Origin: JACKII01 sp965202745
Lineage (GTDB): Bacteria; Pseudomonadota; Alphaproteobacteria; Bin95
Assembly: GCA_965202745.1 (NCBI GenBank)
Contig: CBDBCB010000004.1
Coordinates: 1 to 64,000 of the forward strand
Length of the DNA stretch: 64,000 bases
Direction: 5' to 3'
The notes beneath the pieces were generated by a model. It was not told the DNA's origin. It made no database searches and was given only the letters and a program-made list of their open reading frames with translations. The translations under genes and the position numbers were made by a program. Position 1 is the first letter of the stretch, and each line of letters opens with the position of its first letter. Positions 1-6,529 of this stretch are shown here, piece after piece.

Positions 1-153
1 CGCGCAACGGTCGGCGTTCTTCATCACGCATACGGATCACCTCCGCTTTCTGATCCGGCGAAAGGGCAGGGGGACGGCCACCAATGCGGCCACGCTTACG
101 GGCAGCGGCCAAACCTTCACGGGTGCGCTCTGCGATCCTGCGGCGCTCAAAAT
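1..153 (-). pseudogene. Serine recombinase/resolvase, C-terminal fragment
   Basis: Minus-strand reading from about position 153 down to 1 gives FERRRIAERTREGLAAARKR followed by GRIGGRPPALSPDQKAEVIR. This is the conserved end of the catalytic domain (the long E helix) and the start of the helix-turn-helix DNA-binding domain of Tn3-type resolvases and invertases. The N-terminal catalytic part with the nucleophilic serine is absent: the reading frame is cut at the end of the IS3 element at 157, and the far side of that element (after 1387) does not continue the resolvase. The gene's 3' end lies outside the window. It is a relic of a transposon or integrated element. Confidence 0.75.
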
Positions 154-194
154 GGGTGGACCTGTCGCGGTTTGATGCCGCCCCAAGTGCTCGT

Positions 195-1052
195 TTAAGC
201 CACCTTTCGTTCGAAGGCGACGGGGCTTTTCCAAGCCAGTGCTTTGTGACGGCGGCGCGGATTGTAGAAGCCGTTGATGTACTCGAAGATTGCCATCTCA
301 GCTTGCCGCCTTGTTTCCCAGGACCGTCGCCAGATCAGCTCTGCCTTGATGGTTTTGAAGAAGGTTTCGACAGCGGCGTTGTCGTAGCAGTTTCCCCTTC
401 CACTCATCGATACCTTGAACCCATGCTGGCGCAGGATCTTCTGGTAGTCGTGAGAACAATATTGGCTGCCACGGTCTGTATGATGGATGCAGCCCTTCGG
501 TGGTGCCCGGAAGGCAATGGCCATATTTAGCGCTCTGATGGCCAAGTCGCGTTTCATCCGGTTACTGACGGCCCAGCCGATGACGCGCCGGGAATGCAGG
601 TCCAGGATCACTGCCAGATACAGCCATCCCTCCCGCGTCCAAACATAACTGATGTCGCCCGCCCATTTCTGGTTGGGCTTGCCCGCTGTGAAGTCCCGAT
701 TCAGCAAATTCGGTGAGATGTTGAACTTGTGATCGCTGTCTGTCGTCACTTTGTGCTTGCGTGTTCTAACAACAGATATGCCGTTCTGGCGCATCAACCT
801 GCCAACACGGCGGTGGCCAACATCCAAGCCGATCTCCTTTAGCTCCTCGGTCATTCTTGGCCGACCATACCGGCCCAGGCTGAGACGCGACTGCTCTCTG
901 ATGTGCGCCAACGTCACCATATCAGACCGCTGTCTGCGGCTGGCCGGACGGGTGCGGAAAGCCCGCAATCCGCGCGGGCTGACACCGACAACATGGCATA
1001 AGCGTTTGGCTGGAAAGCTGTCACGGGGCTCTTCGATGAACCTAAACCTCAT
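195..1052 (-). CDS. IS3 transposase OrfB (DDE integrase-type catalytic subunit)
   Basis: 285 residues. An HTH_21-like region (about residues 45-90, GRPRMTEELKEIGLDVGHRR) precedes the rve integrase core: first Asp in WAGDISYVWT, second in IHHTDRGSQYCS, and the Glu in NAAVETFFKTIKAEL. The C-terminus (NPRRRHKALAWKSPVAFE) is typical of IS3-group OrfB. The frame overlaps OrfA and is probably expressed as OrfAB through frameshifting. The same protein's C-terminal part reappears in the chimeric gene near 50.3-51.7 kb. Confidence 0.92.
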   Translation of the reverse strand: MRFRFIEEPRDSFPAKRLCHVVGVSPRGLRAFRTRPASRRQRSDMVTLAHIREQSRLSLGRYGRPRMTEELKEIGLDVGHRRVGRLMRQNGISVVRTRKHKVTTDSDHKFNISPNLLNRDFTAGKPNQKWAGDISYVWTREGWLYLAVILDLHSRRVIGWAVSNRMKRDLAIRALNMAIAFRAPPKGCIHHTDRGSQYCSHDYQKILRQHGFKVSMSGRGNCYDNAAVETFFKTIKAELIWRRSWETRRQAEMAIFEYINGFYNPRRRHKALAWKSPVAFERKVA

Positions 1053-1324
1053 TGCTTTAGGCCCGCGAAGAACTGGGTGGCCTTTTTTAGGATGTCCCTC
1101 TCCTCCTTCAGGAGCCGGTTCTCCCGCCGAAGCCGGTCATTCTCTTTGGCGAGGCTCAAATCCTCTTTGGAAACCACGTCTGTGTCTCGATGCGCGGTGA
1201 TCCATTTGTTCAGTGTTGACATGCCAACACCTAGATCGTCGGCCACTTGCTTACGCGTTAGCCCGCTTGTCAGCGCGATCCGCACCGCATCCTGGCGAAA
1301 GTCGTCTGTCCGTTTCAGTCCCAT
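1049..1324 (-). CDS. IS3 transposase OrfA (helix-turn-helix subunit)
   Basis: 91 residues. The N-terminal half carries an HTH (residues about 8-45, with GLTRKQVADDLGVGMSTLNK), and the C-terminal half a leucine-rich coiled coil (LRRENRLLKEERDILKKA), the usual OrfA layout. OrfA binds the terminal repeats and pairs with OrfB. The last 4 bases overlap OrfB (ATGA-type), the arrangement in which an IS3-family OrfAB fusion is normally made by -1 ribosomal frameshifting. Both reading frames are intact, so this copy could be active. Confidence 0.9.
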   Translation of the reverse strand: MGLKRTDDFRQDAVRIALTSGLTRKQVADDLGVGMSTLNKWITAHRDTDVVSKEDLSLAKENDRLRRENRLLKEERDILKKATQFFAGLKQ

Positions 1325-1471
1325 AGTCAGTCTCCTTTGTTGCAGTAAATGCTATCAAAGGAGCGGCATCAAACCGCGACAGGTCCACCTCTTCGATGAT
1401 TTTTCCGCAAAAGAGTGCCTAAAACCACTCTCTGCGTCTCTCTGGGCTTTTCTGAGAGCTTCTAGCTCACC

Positions 1472-1870
1472 TTCCAGCTTCGCTCGGCACCGGAGCCCAG
1501 GGTTGAAGCCTGGCTCGCCGCCCAAGAGGGTGCGGCGGTGTATCTCACCACGATTAGCGAAGCTGAGTTGCGCCTCGGCGTGGCGATCCTCGCCAAAGGC
1601 AAACGCAAGGCCGCGCTGGCTCAGGCCGTCGATGAGATGCTTCGGGAAGACTTCCGAGACCGTATCCTTCCCTTCGACAGCGCGGCGGCCGAGGCTTATG
1701 CGCTCATCGGAGCTGAGCGCCGGGCGGCGGGACGGCCGATCAGCCAGTTTGACTGCCAGATTGCCGCCATCGGCCGTGCCCAAGGCGCGACCGTTGCCAC
1801 CAGAAACGCCAAGGATTTTGAAGGGTGCGGGATCGAGATCATCGACCCGTGGCAGAGAACAAGGAAATGA
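1472..1870 (+). pseudogene. VapC-type PIN-domain toxin, 5'-truncated
   Basis: In-frame translation from about 1472 reads ..RSAPEPRVEAWLAAQEG, then VYLTTISEAELRLGVAIL, and later PISQFDCQIAAIGRAQGATV and ATRNAKDFEGCGIEIIDPW. These match PIN-domain ribonucleases of VapBC modules, including the later acidic metal-binding residues (E in SEAEL, D in QFDCQIA, D in NAKDF). The opening strand with the first catalytic Asp (the MxxLDTN region) is missing because the sequence is disrupted next to the IS3 element, and no VapB antitoxin precedes it. It is therefore read as a dead toxin fragment. A downstream GTG at 1538 could start a 110-aa product that would still lack the first Asp. Confidence 0.7.
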
Positions 1871-1892
1871 CAACAGACATTCAGAATCTAGG

Positions 1893-2010
1893 AGAGTGTC
1901 CCATTTTCTGTGTATGAGTAATTCAGTCCCTGCTTCATTCACGAAGGAGCATGCCGACCATGACGATTTCCCAGGAACTACTGGACGAGCTGCTGAGCGG
2001 CGTTGAACGG
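1893..2010 (+). mobile_element. IS256-family element, 5' stub
   Basis: About 118 bp nearly identical to the terminal region of the element ending at 51812: the outer end (GAGAGTGTCC...), the leader, and the first 20 codons of the transposase (MTISQELLDELLSGVER). The homology stops abruptly at 2010, inside the transposase gene, and unrelated sequence follows. The rest of the element is gone. Confidence 0.85.
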
Positions 2011-2160
2011 GCATTGCACCGGCGACTGCTTTGGGCGGCTCTTGATGCGATGCTCCTGACCGTTCTGGTGATTGGCGGTGTCGTTATGGCGCTGCCCGGC
2101 CTGCGTGAGGCGGTGCCGGTTGAGATACTCGGGTTTCAGGCCGCGCAGGAGCCAGGTTGA
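1951..2160 (+). pseudogene. Fusion reading frame: IS256 N-terminus plus membrane segment
   Basis: The IS256 start and its first ~20 residues (MTISQELLDELLSGVER) run in frame into an unrelated tail, ALHRRLLWAALDAMLLTVLV then IGGVVMALPGLREAVPVEIL, with one clear hydrophobic segment. The tail is probably the 3' end of an older gene truncated by the IS. It is 70 bp upstream of the coiled-coil gene, whose C-terminus is also a membrane segment, but the two are not visibly related. Function unknown; it may simply be a by-product of the rearrangement. Confidence 0.45.
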
Positions 2161-2228
2161 ATTGAACCGGGGCAGGACTGGCGCGCGCCTTTGATCCCGG
2201 CTATATCGGGGATGAAAGGATCCCGCCC

Positions 2229-2903
2229 ATGCTGCCCGCCGCCGCCATTGATACCGCCAAGGCCATCGACGAGCTCGAAGCCGCCGGTCTGGACAACAAA
2301 TCCGCGCGGGCCCTGGTTTCGGTCGTGAACGCCGCGTTTACTAACACGGCGGCGACCGCCGCTGATCTGCGCGAGGCGGAAGGCCGTCTCGAGAAGCAGA
2401 TTATGAAACAGGGCGCGGCGCTGGACAAACGGATCACCGAACAGGGCGCGGCGCTGGACAAACGGATCACCGAGCAGGGCGCGGCGTTTGAAGGCAGGAT
2501 CGCCGAGGTCCGGACGGAGATTGCCGAGCAGGGCGCGGCGTTTGAAGGCAAGATAGCCGAGGTCCGGACGGAGATCGTCGAGCAGGGCGCAGCGCTGGAC
2601 AAACGGATCGGCGAAGTCAGGACGGAGATTGCCGAGGTCCGGACGGAGATTGCCGAGCAGGGCGCGGTGTTTGAAGGCAAAATCGCCGAGGTCCGGACGG
2701 AGATCGCCGAGCAGGGCGCGGCGCTGGACAAACGGATCGGCGAAGTCAGAACGGAGATCGCCGAGGTCCGGACGGAGATTGCCGAGAGTGTCAACAAGAC
2801 CCTGCGCGGGATGGCGCTTCTGATCGGCATGGCTCTGGCGCTCGGCGCACTCTGGACCGCTGTCGTGCCCGCCATTCGCATGGCCCTCATCGGCGCGCCC
2901 TGA
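2229..2903 (+). CDS. Coiled-coil repeat protein with C-terminal membrane anchor (DUF1640-like)
   Basis: 224 residues. The N-terminus (residues 1-45, ..TAKAIDELEAAGLDNKSARA) resembles the opening of small bacterial coiled-coil membrane proteins of the DUF1640/CCDC90 type (weak recognition). Residues about 57-185 are a tandem array of 11-residue units (EQGAALDKRIT, EQGAAFEGRIA) mixed with 7-residue units (EVRTEIA): hendecad and heptad coiled-coil periods. One membrane helix follows (GMALLIGMALALGALWTAVV), ending close to the C-terminus. A trimeric or parallel stalk anchored in the membrane is likely. The DNA repeats are nearly identical, so unit number probably varies. Long open frames on the opposite strand here are a by-product of the repeat. 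Confidence 0.7.
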   Translation: MLPAAAIDTAKAIDELEAAGLDNKSARALVSVVNAAFTNTAATAADLREAEGRLEKQIMKQGAALDKRITEQGAALDKRITEQGAAFEGRIAEVRTEIAEQGAAFEGKIAEVRTEIVEQGAALDKRIGEVRTEIAEVRTEIAEQGAVFEGKIAEVRTEIAEQGAALDKRIGEVRTEIAEVRTEIAESVNKTLRGMALLIGMALALGALWTAVVPAIRMALIGAP

Positions 2904-2926
2904 CGCTGCGTATGTCATTGCGGCAA

Positions 2927-3232
2927 TCATCGCGTCCACAGCCCCCGGCGACAGATATGCTGGAGACCCGCCCCGAGCGCGGCCCCGGTCAGGATGGACA
3001 GCGTAAGACCGACCCACCGCTCAAAGCCGGACATCTCGCCAAACGGGGTGCCCGTGAGACTGGACAGCGCCACAAACGGGGCCATGACAACCGTGCCAAG
3101 GACCGGCGAGACCTGAAGCCCCAGCACCAGCCCGAACAGGGGTGCGACAAGACCACAGACAGCTCCCGTGACCAGTCCCGTCCGAAGAGACCGAAGGGTG
3201 GCCCGAACACCAGGGTGACCCGCCCGTCTCAT
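2927..3232 (-). CDS. Small membrane protein, unknown function
   Basis: Starting at the ATG at 3230-3232 (MRRAGHPGVRATLRSLRTG), which overlaps the stop of the nuclease gene as ATGA, the protein has 101 residues. It shows three hydrophobic stretches: about residues 20-40 (LVTGAVCGLVAPLFGLVLGL), 45-60 and 75-93 (WVGLTLSILTGAALGAGL). No family was recognised. The translational coupling to the upstream nuclease gene suggests co-expression. A start 24 bases further upstream is possible but would lie inside the nuclease gene. Confidence 0.6.
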   Translation of the reverse strand: MRRAGHPGVRATLRSLRTGLVTGAVCGLVAPLFGLVLGLQVSPVLGTVVMAPFVALSSLTGTPFGEMSGFERWVGLTLSILTGAALGAGLQHICRRGLWTR

Positions 3233-3873
3233 CGCCGGTCCCTCCGCCAGTCCCACGGAGCCTCGAACATGCCCTGCCAGAGACCACGCGCATCCGCGCG
3301 CGCGGTCTCCTCCTGCGCGATGTAATCCCTGCTGTACCGGCGGTACGCCAGCGCATGACCCGCGCTGACCATCCAGGCGTTCAGATCAATCCCGCCCTGA
3401 TGGCAGAGCGCAATCAACCGCCCGTAACGGTCAATGTCCCGCACCGTGCAGATCACAGGCTGCCGTCCGATCCGGTCAGCCAATGCCAGCACGGCGCGCT
3501 GACCGCAGCGATATGCGGCGCCCCCCGCGTCGGCGCAGGTCTGACGGCTCTCGGGCGCATCGATCCCGTGCAGCCGGAGGCGCTGGCCGCGTATCTCCAG
3601 CGTGTCGCCATCGATCACCGAAGCCGTGCCCGCAACCGTGCCAGGCCCGTCTTTCGGGTGGCAATGCCAGGGCCGGGACCCGCCATGACATCCCCCGGCG
3701 TCTGTGCGTCCGGAATGCGCGTTCGCCGCCGGCACAAGGGTGGCCATCAGGCGGGCGGCGTCGTCCGCCATGCGCCCGACACTCACCACCGGAAGGCAGA
3801 GCGCAAGGAGCACGGAACCACGACCGGCGGTGCGGCACAGATGTCGGAGGGTATCAGAGGGATGTCTGGTCAT
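3229..3873 (-). CDS. Secreted thermonuclease-family (SNase-like) nuclease
   Basis: Start chosen at MTRHPSDTLRHLCRTAGRGS, followed by a hydrophobic stretch (VLLALCLPVVSVG) resembling an export signal. A Cys/His motif follows (HSGRTDAGGCHGG...WHCHP), a metal-binding signature often found before nuclease domains. The SNase fold starts near GTASVIDGDTLEIRGQRLRL and HGIDAPES, with catalytic Arg/Asp/Glu equivalents in RLRLHGIDAPE and in RDIDRYGRLIALC. Four cysteines in the domain could form disulfides in the periplasm. Role: degradation of DNA or RNA outside the cytoplasm. Translationally coupled to the small membrane protein downstream. Confidence 0.8.
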   Translation of the reverse strand: MTRHPSDTLRHLCRTAGRGSVLLALCLPVVSVGRMADDAARLMATLVPAANAHSGRTDAGGCHGGSRPWHCHPKDGPGTVAGTASVIDGDTLEIRGQRLRLHGIDAPESRQTCADAGGAAYRCGQRAVLALADRIGRQPVICTVRDIDRYGRLIALCHQGGIDLNAWMVSAGHALAYRRYSRDYIAQEETARADARGLWQGMFEAPWDWRRDRR

Positions 3874-3933
3874 GCGGGCGTGCGCTCCTTGGGCCTGTGC
3901 TGAAACAAGGTCAGTAAGTGTTGCAACCAAGTA

Positions 3934-4010
3934 GAAATGTCACCGGTTGTGCAAAGTAGAAATGTCCCACTTGGTGTGCCGGTAGCATGGCTGGGCAGGG
4001 CGTAGACCTC
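3934..4010. repeat. Short repeated motif, possible IS end remnant
   Basis: Two copies of AAGTAGAAATGTC about 23 bp apart (near 3930-3970), the second followed by CCAC. Short repeated motifs of this kind occur at IS21-like ends, where they bind the transposase, but no istA or istB gene is present here. This is an inference from motif layout only. Confidence 0.25.
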
Positions 4011-4045
4011 ATATATCGGAGCGCTGAACAGCCATGCGGGTAGGG

Positions 4046-4240
4046 TTATTCGGCCGCATGTTTTGATGCCGCTGCTGCCTTTTCCTTAGCCGGTCGAGCG
4101 AGCTTTGAATTCCAGCCATCGCAGCGGCGGCCGTTTGGCTCATAGCGTGTCGCTTGTTTACCGGCACGCCGTTTTTTTGGAGGTGCTTTGTCCTGCTCTG
4201 CTTTGATGTGTTCCAGCACAGCACCAAGGCGTTTGTTCTC
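4046..4240 (-). pseudogene. Unrecognised basic C-terminal protein fragment
   Basis: Minus-strand frame ending at 4046 encodes a Lys/Arg/Ala-rich tail (RLGAVLEHIKAEQDKAPPKK, then LARPAKEKAAAASKHAAE). The frame extends upstream to 4369, but there it runs antisense to the Eco57I-like fragment, so the genuine part probably begins near 4240 at the junction. No family was recognised. It may be the tail of a mobile-element accessory protein. Confidence 0.3.
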
Positions 4241-4536
4241 GGTGAGCGAGCTTGCTGACCCGGAAATCTGCTTTTCCCTCAGCGCTAAAGACTTCGCGCG
4301 TGTGAATCCGAATACTGGCACCGTACCAATTTTCCGCTCAAAGCGCGATGCCGATCTAACAACTGTCATCTATGGCAATGCCGTGCCCTTGGTAAATCGG
4401 TCTTCCGGCACGGAAGTGAAGGCATGGCCGGTGAAATATGTGCGCATGTTCGACATGACCAATGACTCCGGCTCCTTTCGGACACGGAATGCGCTCGAAG
4501 ATCAGGAGTCGGCTTATCCTCTTGGCGGCAACACAT
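4225..4536 (+). pseudogene. Eco57I-like type IIG restriction-modification enzyme fragment
   Basis: The plus-strand frame reads FSLSAKDFARVNPNTGTVPI, then FRSKRDADLTTVIYG, and further on VRMFDMTNDSGSFRTRNALE followed by YPLGGN. This ordered series is characteristic of the region between the methyltransferase and target-recognition parts of Eco57I/PglX-type N6-adenine methylases (usually over 1000 residues). Only about 100 residues remain. The methyltransferase core and the specificity domain are gone: the 3' side is cut by the IS481 fragment at 4536, and the 5' side merges into unrelated DNA near 4225. It is a relic of a phage-defence gene. Confidence 0.6.
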
Positions 4537-4669
4537 TACACCCAGCAGCTGCCACAATCAGCCCTGGGCAGCAAGACGCCCTTGCAGGCAATGAAGGGAT
4601 GGCGCAAACTCAAACTAGAGCTGGTCAGGAAACAGCCATATTACCTTCCAGGATGGGACGCCTAACCTT
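4536..4669 (+). mobile_element. IS481-family element, right-end fragment (134 bp)
   Basis: Matches the last ~134 bp of the complete element at 26475-27532: codons for LYTQ.LPQSALGSKTPLQAM and ELVRKQPYYLPGWD, then the terminal GGATGGGAC. The left part of the element is absent. The left junction falls inside the Eco57I-like fragment and the right junction lies about 115 bp from the end of the emrA-like gene. Confidence 0.85.
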
Positions 4670-4782
4670 AGGGCAGGTGCCAGCATCGACATTGCGTTAT
4701 ATCAATTCGTGCGGTCGGCCGCTGTGTCTTGGCGGTGTCTCAGACTGCAGTGGCAAATGCCCCGCTTGTCCCCAGATGCGGC

Positions 4783-5862
4783 TTAGTCTGCCGCGTGGGC
4801 GCTGCCGTCGAAGGTGCGCTGGACGGCCATCAGTGCCGCACGTTTGAATTCGGTGTCGATGCTGACGGAAACGGTCATGCCCGCGCGTAATGGCAGATTA
4901 CTCTGGGCGGCGTCCCGGATCAGAAGTTTGACCGGCAAGCGCTGCACCACCTTTACCCAGTTGCCCGTCGCGTTCTGGGGCGGAAGAACGGCGAACTCAG
5001 CGCCAGTCGCGGGCGAAATGCTGGCGACTTCCGCTTCGAATTCCTGGTCGGGATAGGCGTCGATGACGACTTTTGCCGTCTGACCGACCCGGACATGGGT
5101 TAGATCGGTTTCTTTCAGGTTGGCCTCCACCCAAGGATTCCCGATGGCGATCAGGCTGAAAACGGGGCGGCCCTCTTCGACATATTCGCCCGGTTGCAGG
5201 CGCATATTGGTGATTATGCCGCTGGCGGGTGCGAACACCACGCTACGGTCCAGATCAAGTTGTGCTTCCTGCAACAGGGCCTGTTTTTGTTTGTAAAGAG
5301 GGTGGTCTTCCGCTTTGATTTCCGGATCGCCGCCCAGGGCGGTCAAGGCACGGACCATTTTCTGGTCCCCCGCCAAACGGCGCTCGCGTGCCATAGTCAG
5401 ATCAGATTGCGCGCGGTCAAGGTGATCGCGGCTGGTGATACCGCGTTTACGCAGCTTGTCCTGTCGTTCAACCAACCGTTCCATATAGGCGATATTGGCT
5501 TCAACCTCTCCGATCTCTGATTTGGCCTCATAGTATGAGGCCCGCAGCGTTTCGATTATTGTCAGTACGTTAGCCAAATCGGCTTCCGCTCTGGCGACTG
5601 CCAATTCGAACGGCACCGGGTCAAGACGGAACAGCAGGTCGCCTTCGTGAACGCGGATATGGTCACGTACCGCCACTTCCGTTACACGGCCGTCCAGCAC
5701 AGCGCTGACCTGCACAATGTCTGCTTTGACATAGGCATTTTCGGTGGAAATATAGCGTCCGCCGATCAGGTAGAAGTAGCCGCCGATCACGATCGCGACC
5801 GCCGGAATGGCGATCAGCAGGACCAGACGAAGCAGGAATTTGCGCGATTTGACGTCGCTCAT
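4783..5862 (-). CDS. EmrA/HlyD-type membrane fusion protein
   Basis: 359 residues. An N-terminal membrane anchor (FLLRLVLLIAIPAVAIVIGG, about residues 9-31) precedes a biotinyl-lipoyl-like half-motif (YISTENAYVKADIVQVSAVL), an alpha-helical hairpin (about 85-210, RLVERQDKLRKRGITSRDHL), a second lipoyl half (VVFAPASGIITNMRLQPGEY) and a beta-barrel domain (NPWVEANLKETDLTHVRVGQ). This is the periplasmic adaptor of EmrAB-type multidrug efflux, which links an inner-membrane MFS pump to an outer-membrane channel. Its start overlaps the stop of the MarR gene (ATGA), so they form one operon. The usual emrB partner is not downstream; mobile DNA lies there instead. Confidence 0.9.
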   Translation of the reverse strand: MSDVKSRKFLLRLVLLIAIPAVAIVIGGYFYLIGGRYISTENAYVKADIVQVSAVLDGRVTEVAVRDHIRVHEGDLLFRLDPVPFELAVARAEADLANVLTIIETLRASYYEAKSEIGEVEANIAYMERLVERQDKLRKRGITSRDHLDRAQSDLTMARERRLAGDQKMVRALTALGGDPEIKAEDHPLYKQKQALLQEAQLDLDRSVVFAPASGIITNMRLQPGEYVEEGRPVFSLIAIGNPWVEANLKETDLTHVRVGQTAKVVIDAYPDQEFEAEVASISPATGAEFAVLPPQNATGNWVKVVQRLPVKLLIRDAAQSNLPLRAGMTVSVSIDTEFKRAALMAVQRTFDGSAHAAD

Positions 5863-6395
5863 ACGGGGAGGTTCCCTATCCGCGGGGTTTTGTTGTCCGT
5901 TGAGGCATGGCGATTGCCAGTGCCGTTGTTGTGGCCGGATGCCTGGTTCGTTCCAGATCCGCTGCCGGTCATGCCTAGCAACCGATCTTTTACCAGGGCC
6001 AGAACTTCACACGCCTGGGCGTGCTGGCTTTCCGATAGTCCGGCGAGCGCGTCGTCCATGGTATAGCGTGTTATACGGCGCATCTTTTTATAAATCGTTT
6101 GCGCCGCAGCGGTTGGATAAAGGCGCTTGATCCGGCGGTCGGTGGCGTCCGGCTCGCGGCTGACCCAGCCGCCTTCCTCAAGCCGGTCAACCAGGCGTCC
6201 AGCGGGAGCTTTTTCCATCTCCAGCATCTCTGCCAGTTCCGACAGGCTAACGCCAGGAAAGCGTGCCAGTCGGGCAAGTGTCAGCCACTGGGACCGGGTC
6301 AGACCCTGCCCGCGGGCGCGCCGGTCCAGCTCAGTCCGCAGCATACGGGCCACGTCCGAAACCAGCATCGCGAACAAGATGTCATCATCGTCCAT
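5859..6395 (-). CDS. MarR-family transcriptional regulator
   Basis: 178 residues. A winged helix spans about residues 30-110: recognition region GVSLSELAEMLEMEKAPAGR with RLVDRLEEGGWVSREPDATD, and wing DRRIKRLYPTAAA. It is preceded by the dimerisation helix (LFAMLVSDVARMLRTELDRR). MarR proteins usually repress adjacent efflux operons and release DNA on binding aromatic ligands; here it is the first gene of an operon with the emrA-like adaptor, so autoregulated control of efflux is likely. The C-terminal ~35 residues (GSGSGTNQASGHNNGTGNRH..) are a low-complexity tail unusual for the family. Palindromes upstream (6449-6511) are operator candidates. Confidence 0.9.
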   Translation of the reverse strand: MDDDDILFAMLVSDVARMLRTELDRRARGQGLTRSQWLTLARLARFPGVSLSELAEMLEMEKAPAGRLVDRLEEGGWVSREPDATDRRIKRLYPTAAAQTIYKKMRRITRYTMDDALAGLSESQHAQACEVLALVKDRLLGMTGSGSGTNQASGHNNGTGNRHASTDNKTPRIGNLPV

Positions 6396-6448
6396 TAAGA
6401 GGTCGCCAAAAAAAGTAACCTAGGTGAAGGTCACCGCATATATCATCG

Positions 6449-6468
6449 CCTTGTCTAAAAATACAAGG
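6449..6468. promoter_or_regulatory. Candidate MarR operator palindrome
   Basis: CCTTGTCTAAAAATACAAGG: 6-bp arms (CCTTGT/ACAAGG) around an AT-rich 8-bp centre, about 55 bp upstream of the marR-like start. Length and symmetry fit MarR boxes, which commonly overlap the promoter of the regulator's own operon. A second short palindrome (GCGATAATCGC) lies at 6501-6511. Inferred from position and symmetry only. Confidence 0.4.
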
Positions 6469-6502
6469 CCGGTAGCTATGCGTCATTTGCATGGCTACCG
6501 GC
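6468..6502. terminator. Strong hairpin between MFS gene and marR
   Basis: GCCGGTAGCTATGC pairs with GCATGGCTACCGGC around a 7-nt loop: 14 positions with a single T/C difference that is a G-U wobble in one RNA orientation. It lies 28 bp past the end of the minus-strand MFS gene, so it most likely terminates that transcript; a U-tract is weak. It overlaps the operator palindrome by one base. Confidence 0.5.
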
Positions 6503-6529
6503 GATAATCGCAGGGCACTTATTGCTTTG

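Larger units (their letters stand above)
157..1387 (-). mobile_element. IS3-family insertion sequence, complete
   Basis: A 1231-bp element bounded by perfect 25-bp terminal inverted repeats, beginning TGGACCTGTCGCGGTTTGAT at 157-181 and mirrored at 1363-1387. It encodes overlapping OrfA and OrfB on the minus strand, as in the IS3 family. The flanks (..aatggg and cctctt..) show no obvious 3-4 bp target duplication, and the resolvase broken on the left does not resume on the right, so the element has probably been involved in a deletion or rearrangement after insertion. A second, truncated copy of the same end lies at 50258. Confidence 0.9.

Noticed and set aside
2136..3017. Long minus-strand open frames (up to 293 codons) opposite the coiled-coil gene
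   Set aside because: They mirror the 33/21-bp repeats of the plus-strand gene, have biased repetitive composition and no ribosome-binding site; the plus frame has a clear N-terminus, coiled coil and membrane anchor.
3934..4010. CRISPR-like array from the two AAGTAGAAATGTC motifs
   Set aside because: Only two short copies, irregular spacing, no cas genes; more like an insertion-sequence end.
4783..4847. C-terminal part of the plus-strand frame beyond the IS481 fragment as an extension of the Eco57I-like gene
   Set aside because: After 4536 the sequence is IS481 in another frame and then the antisense of the emrA-like gene.
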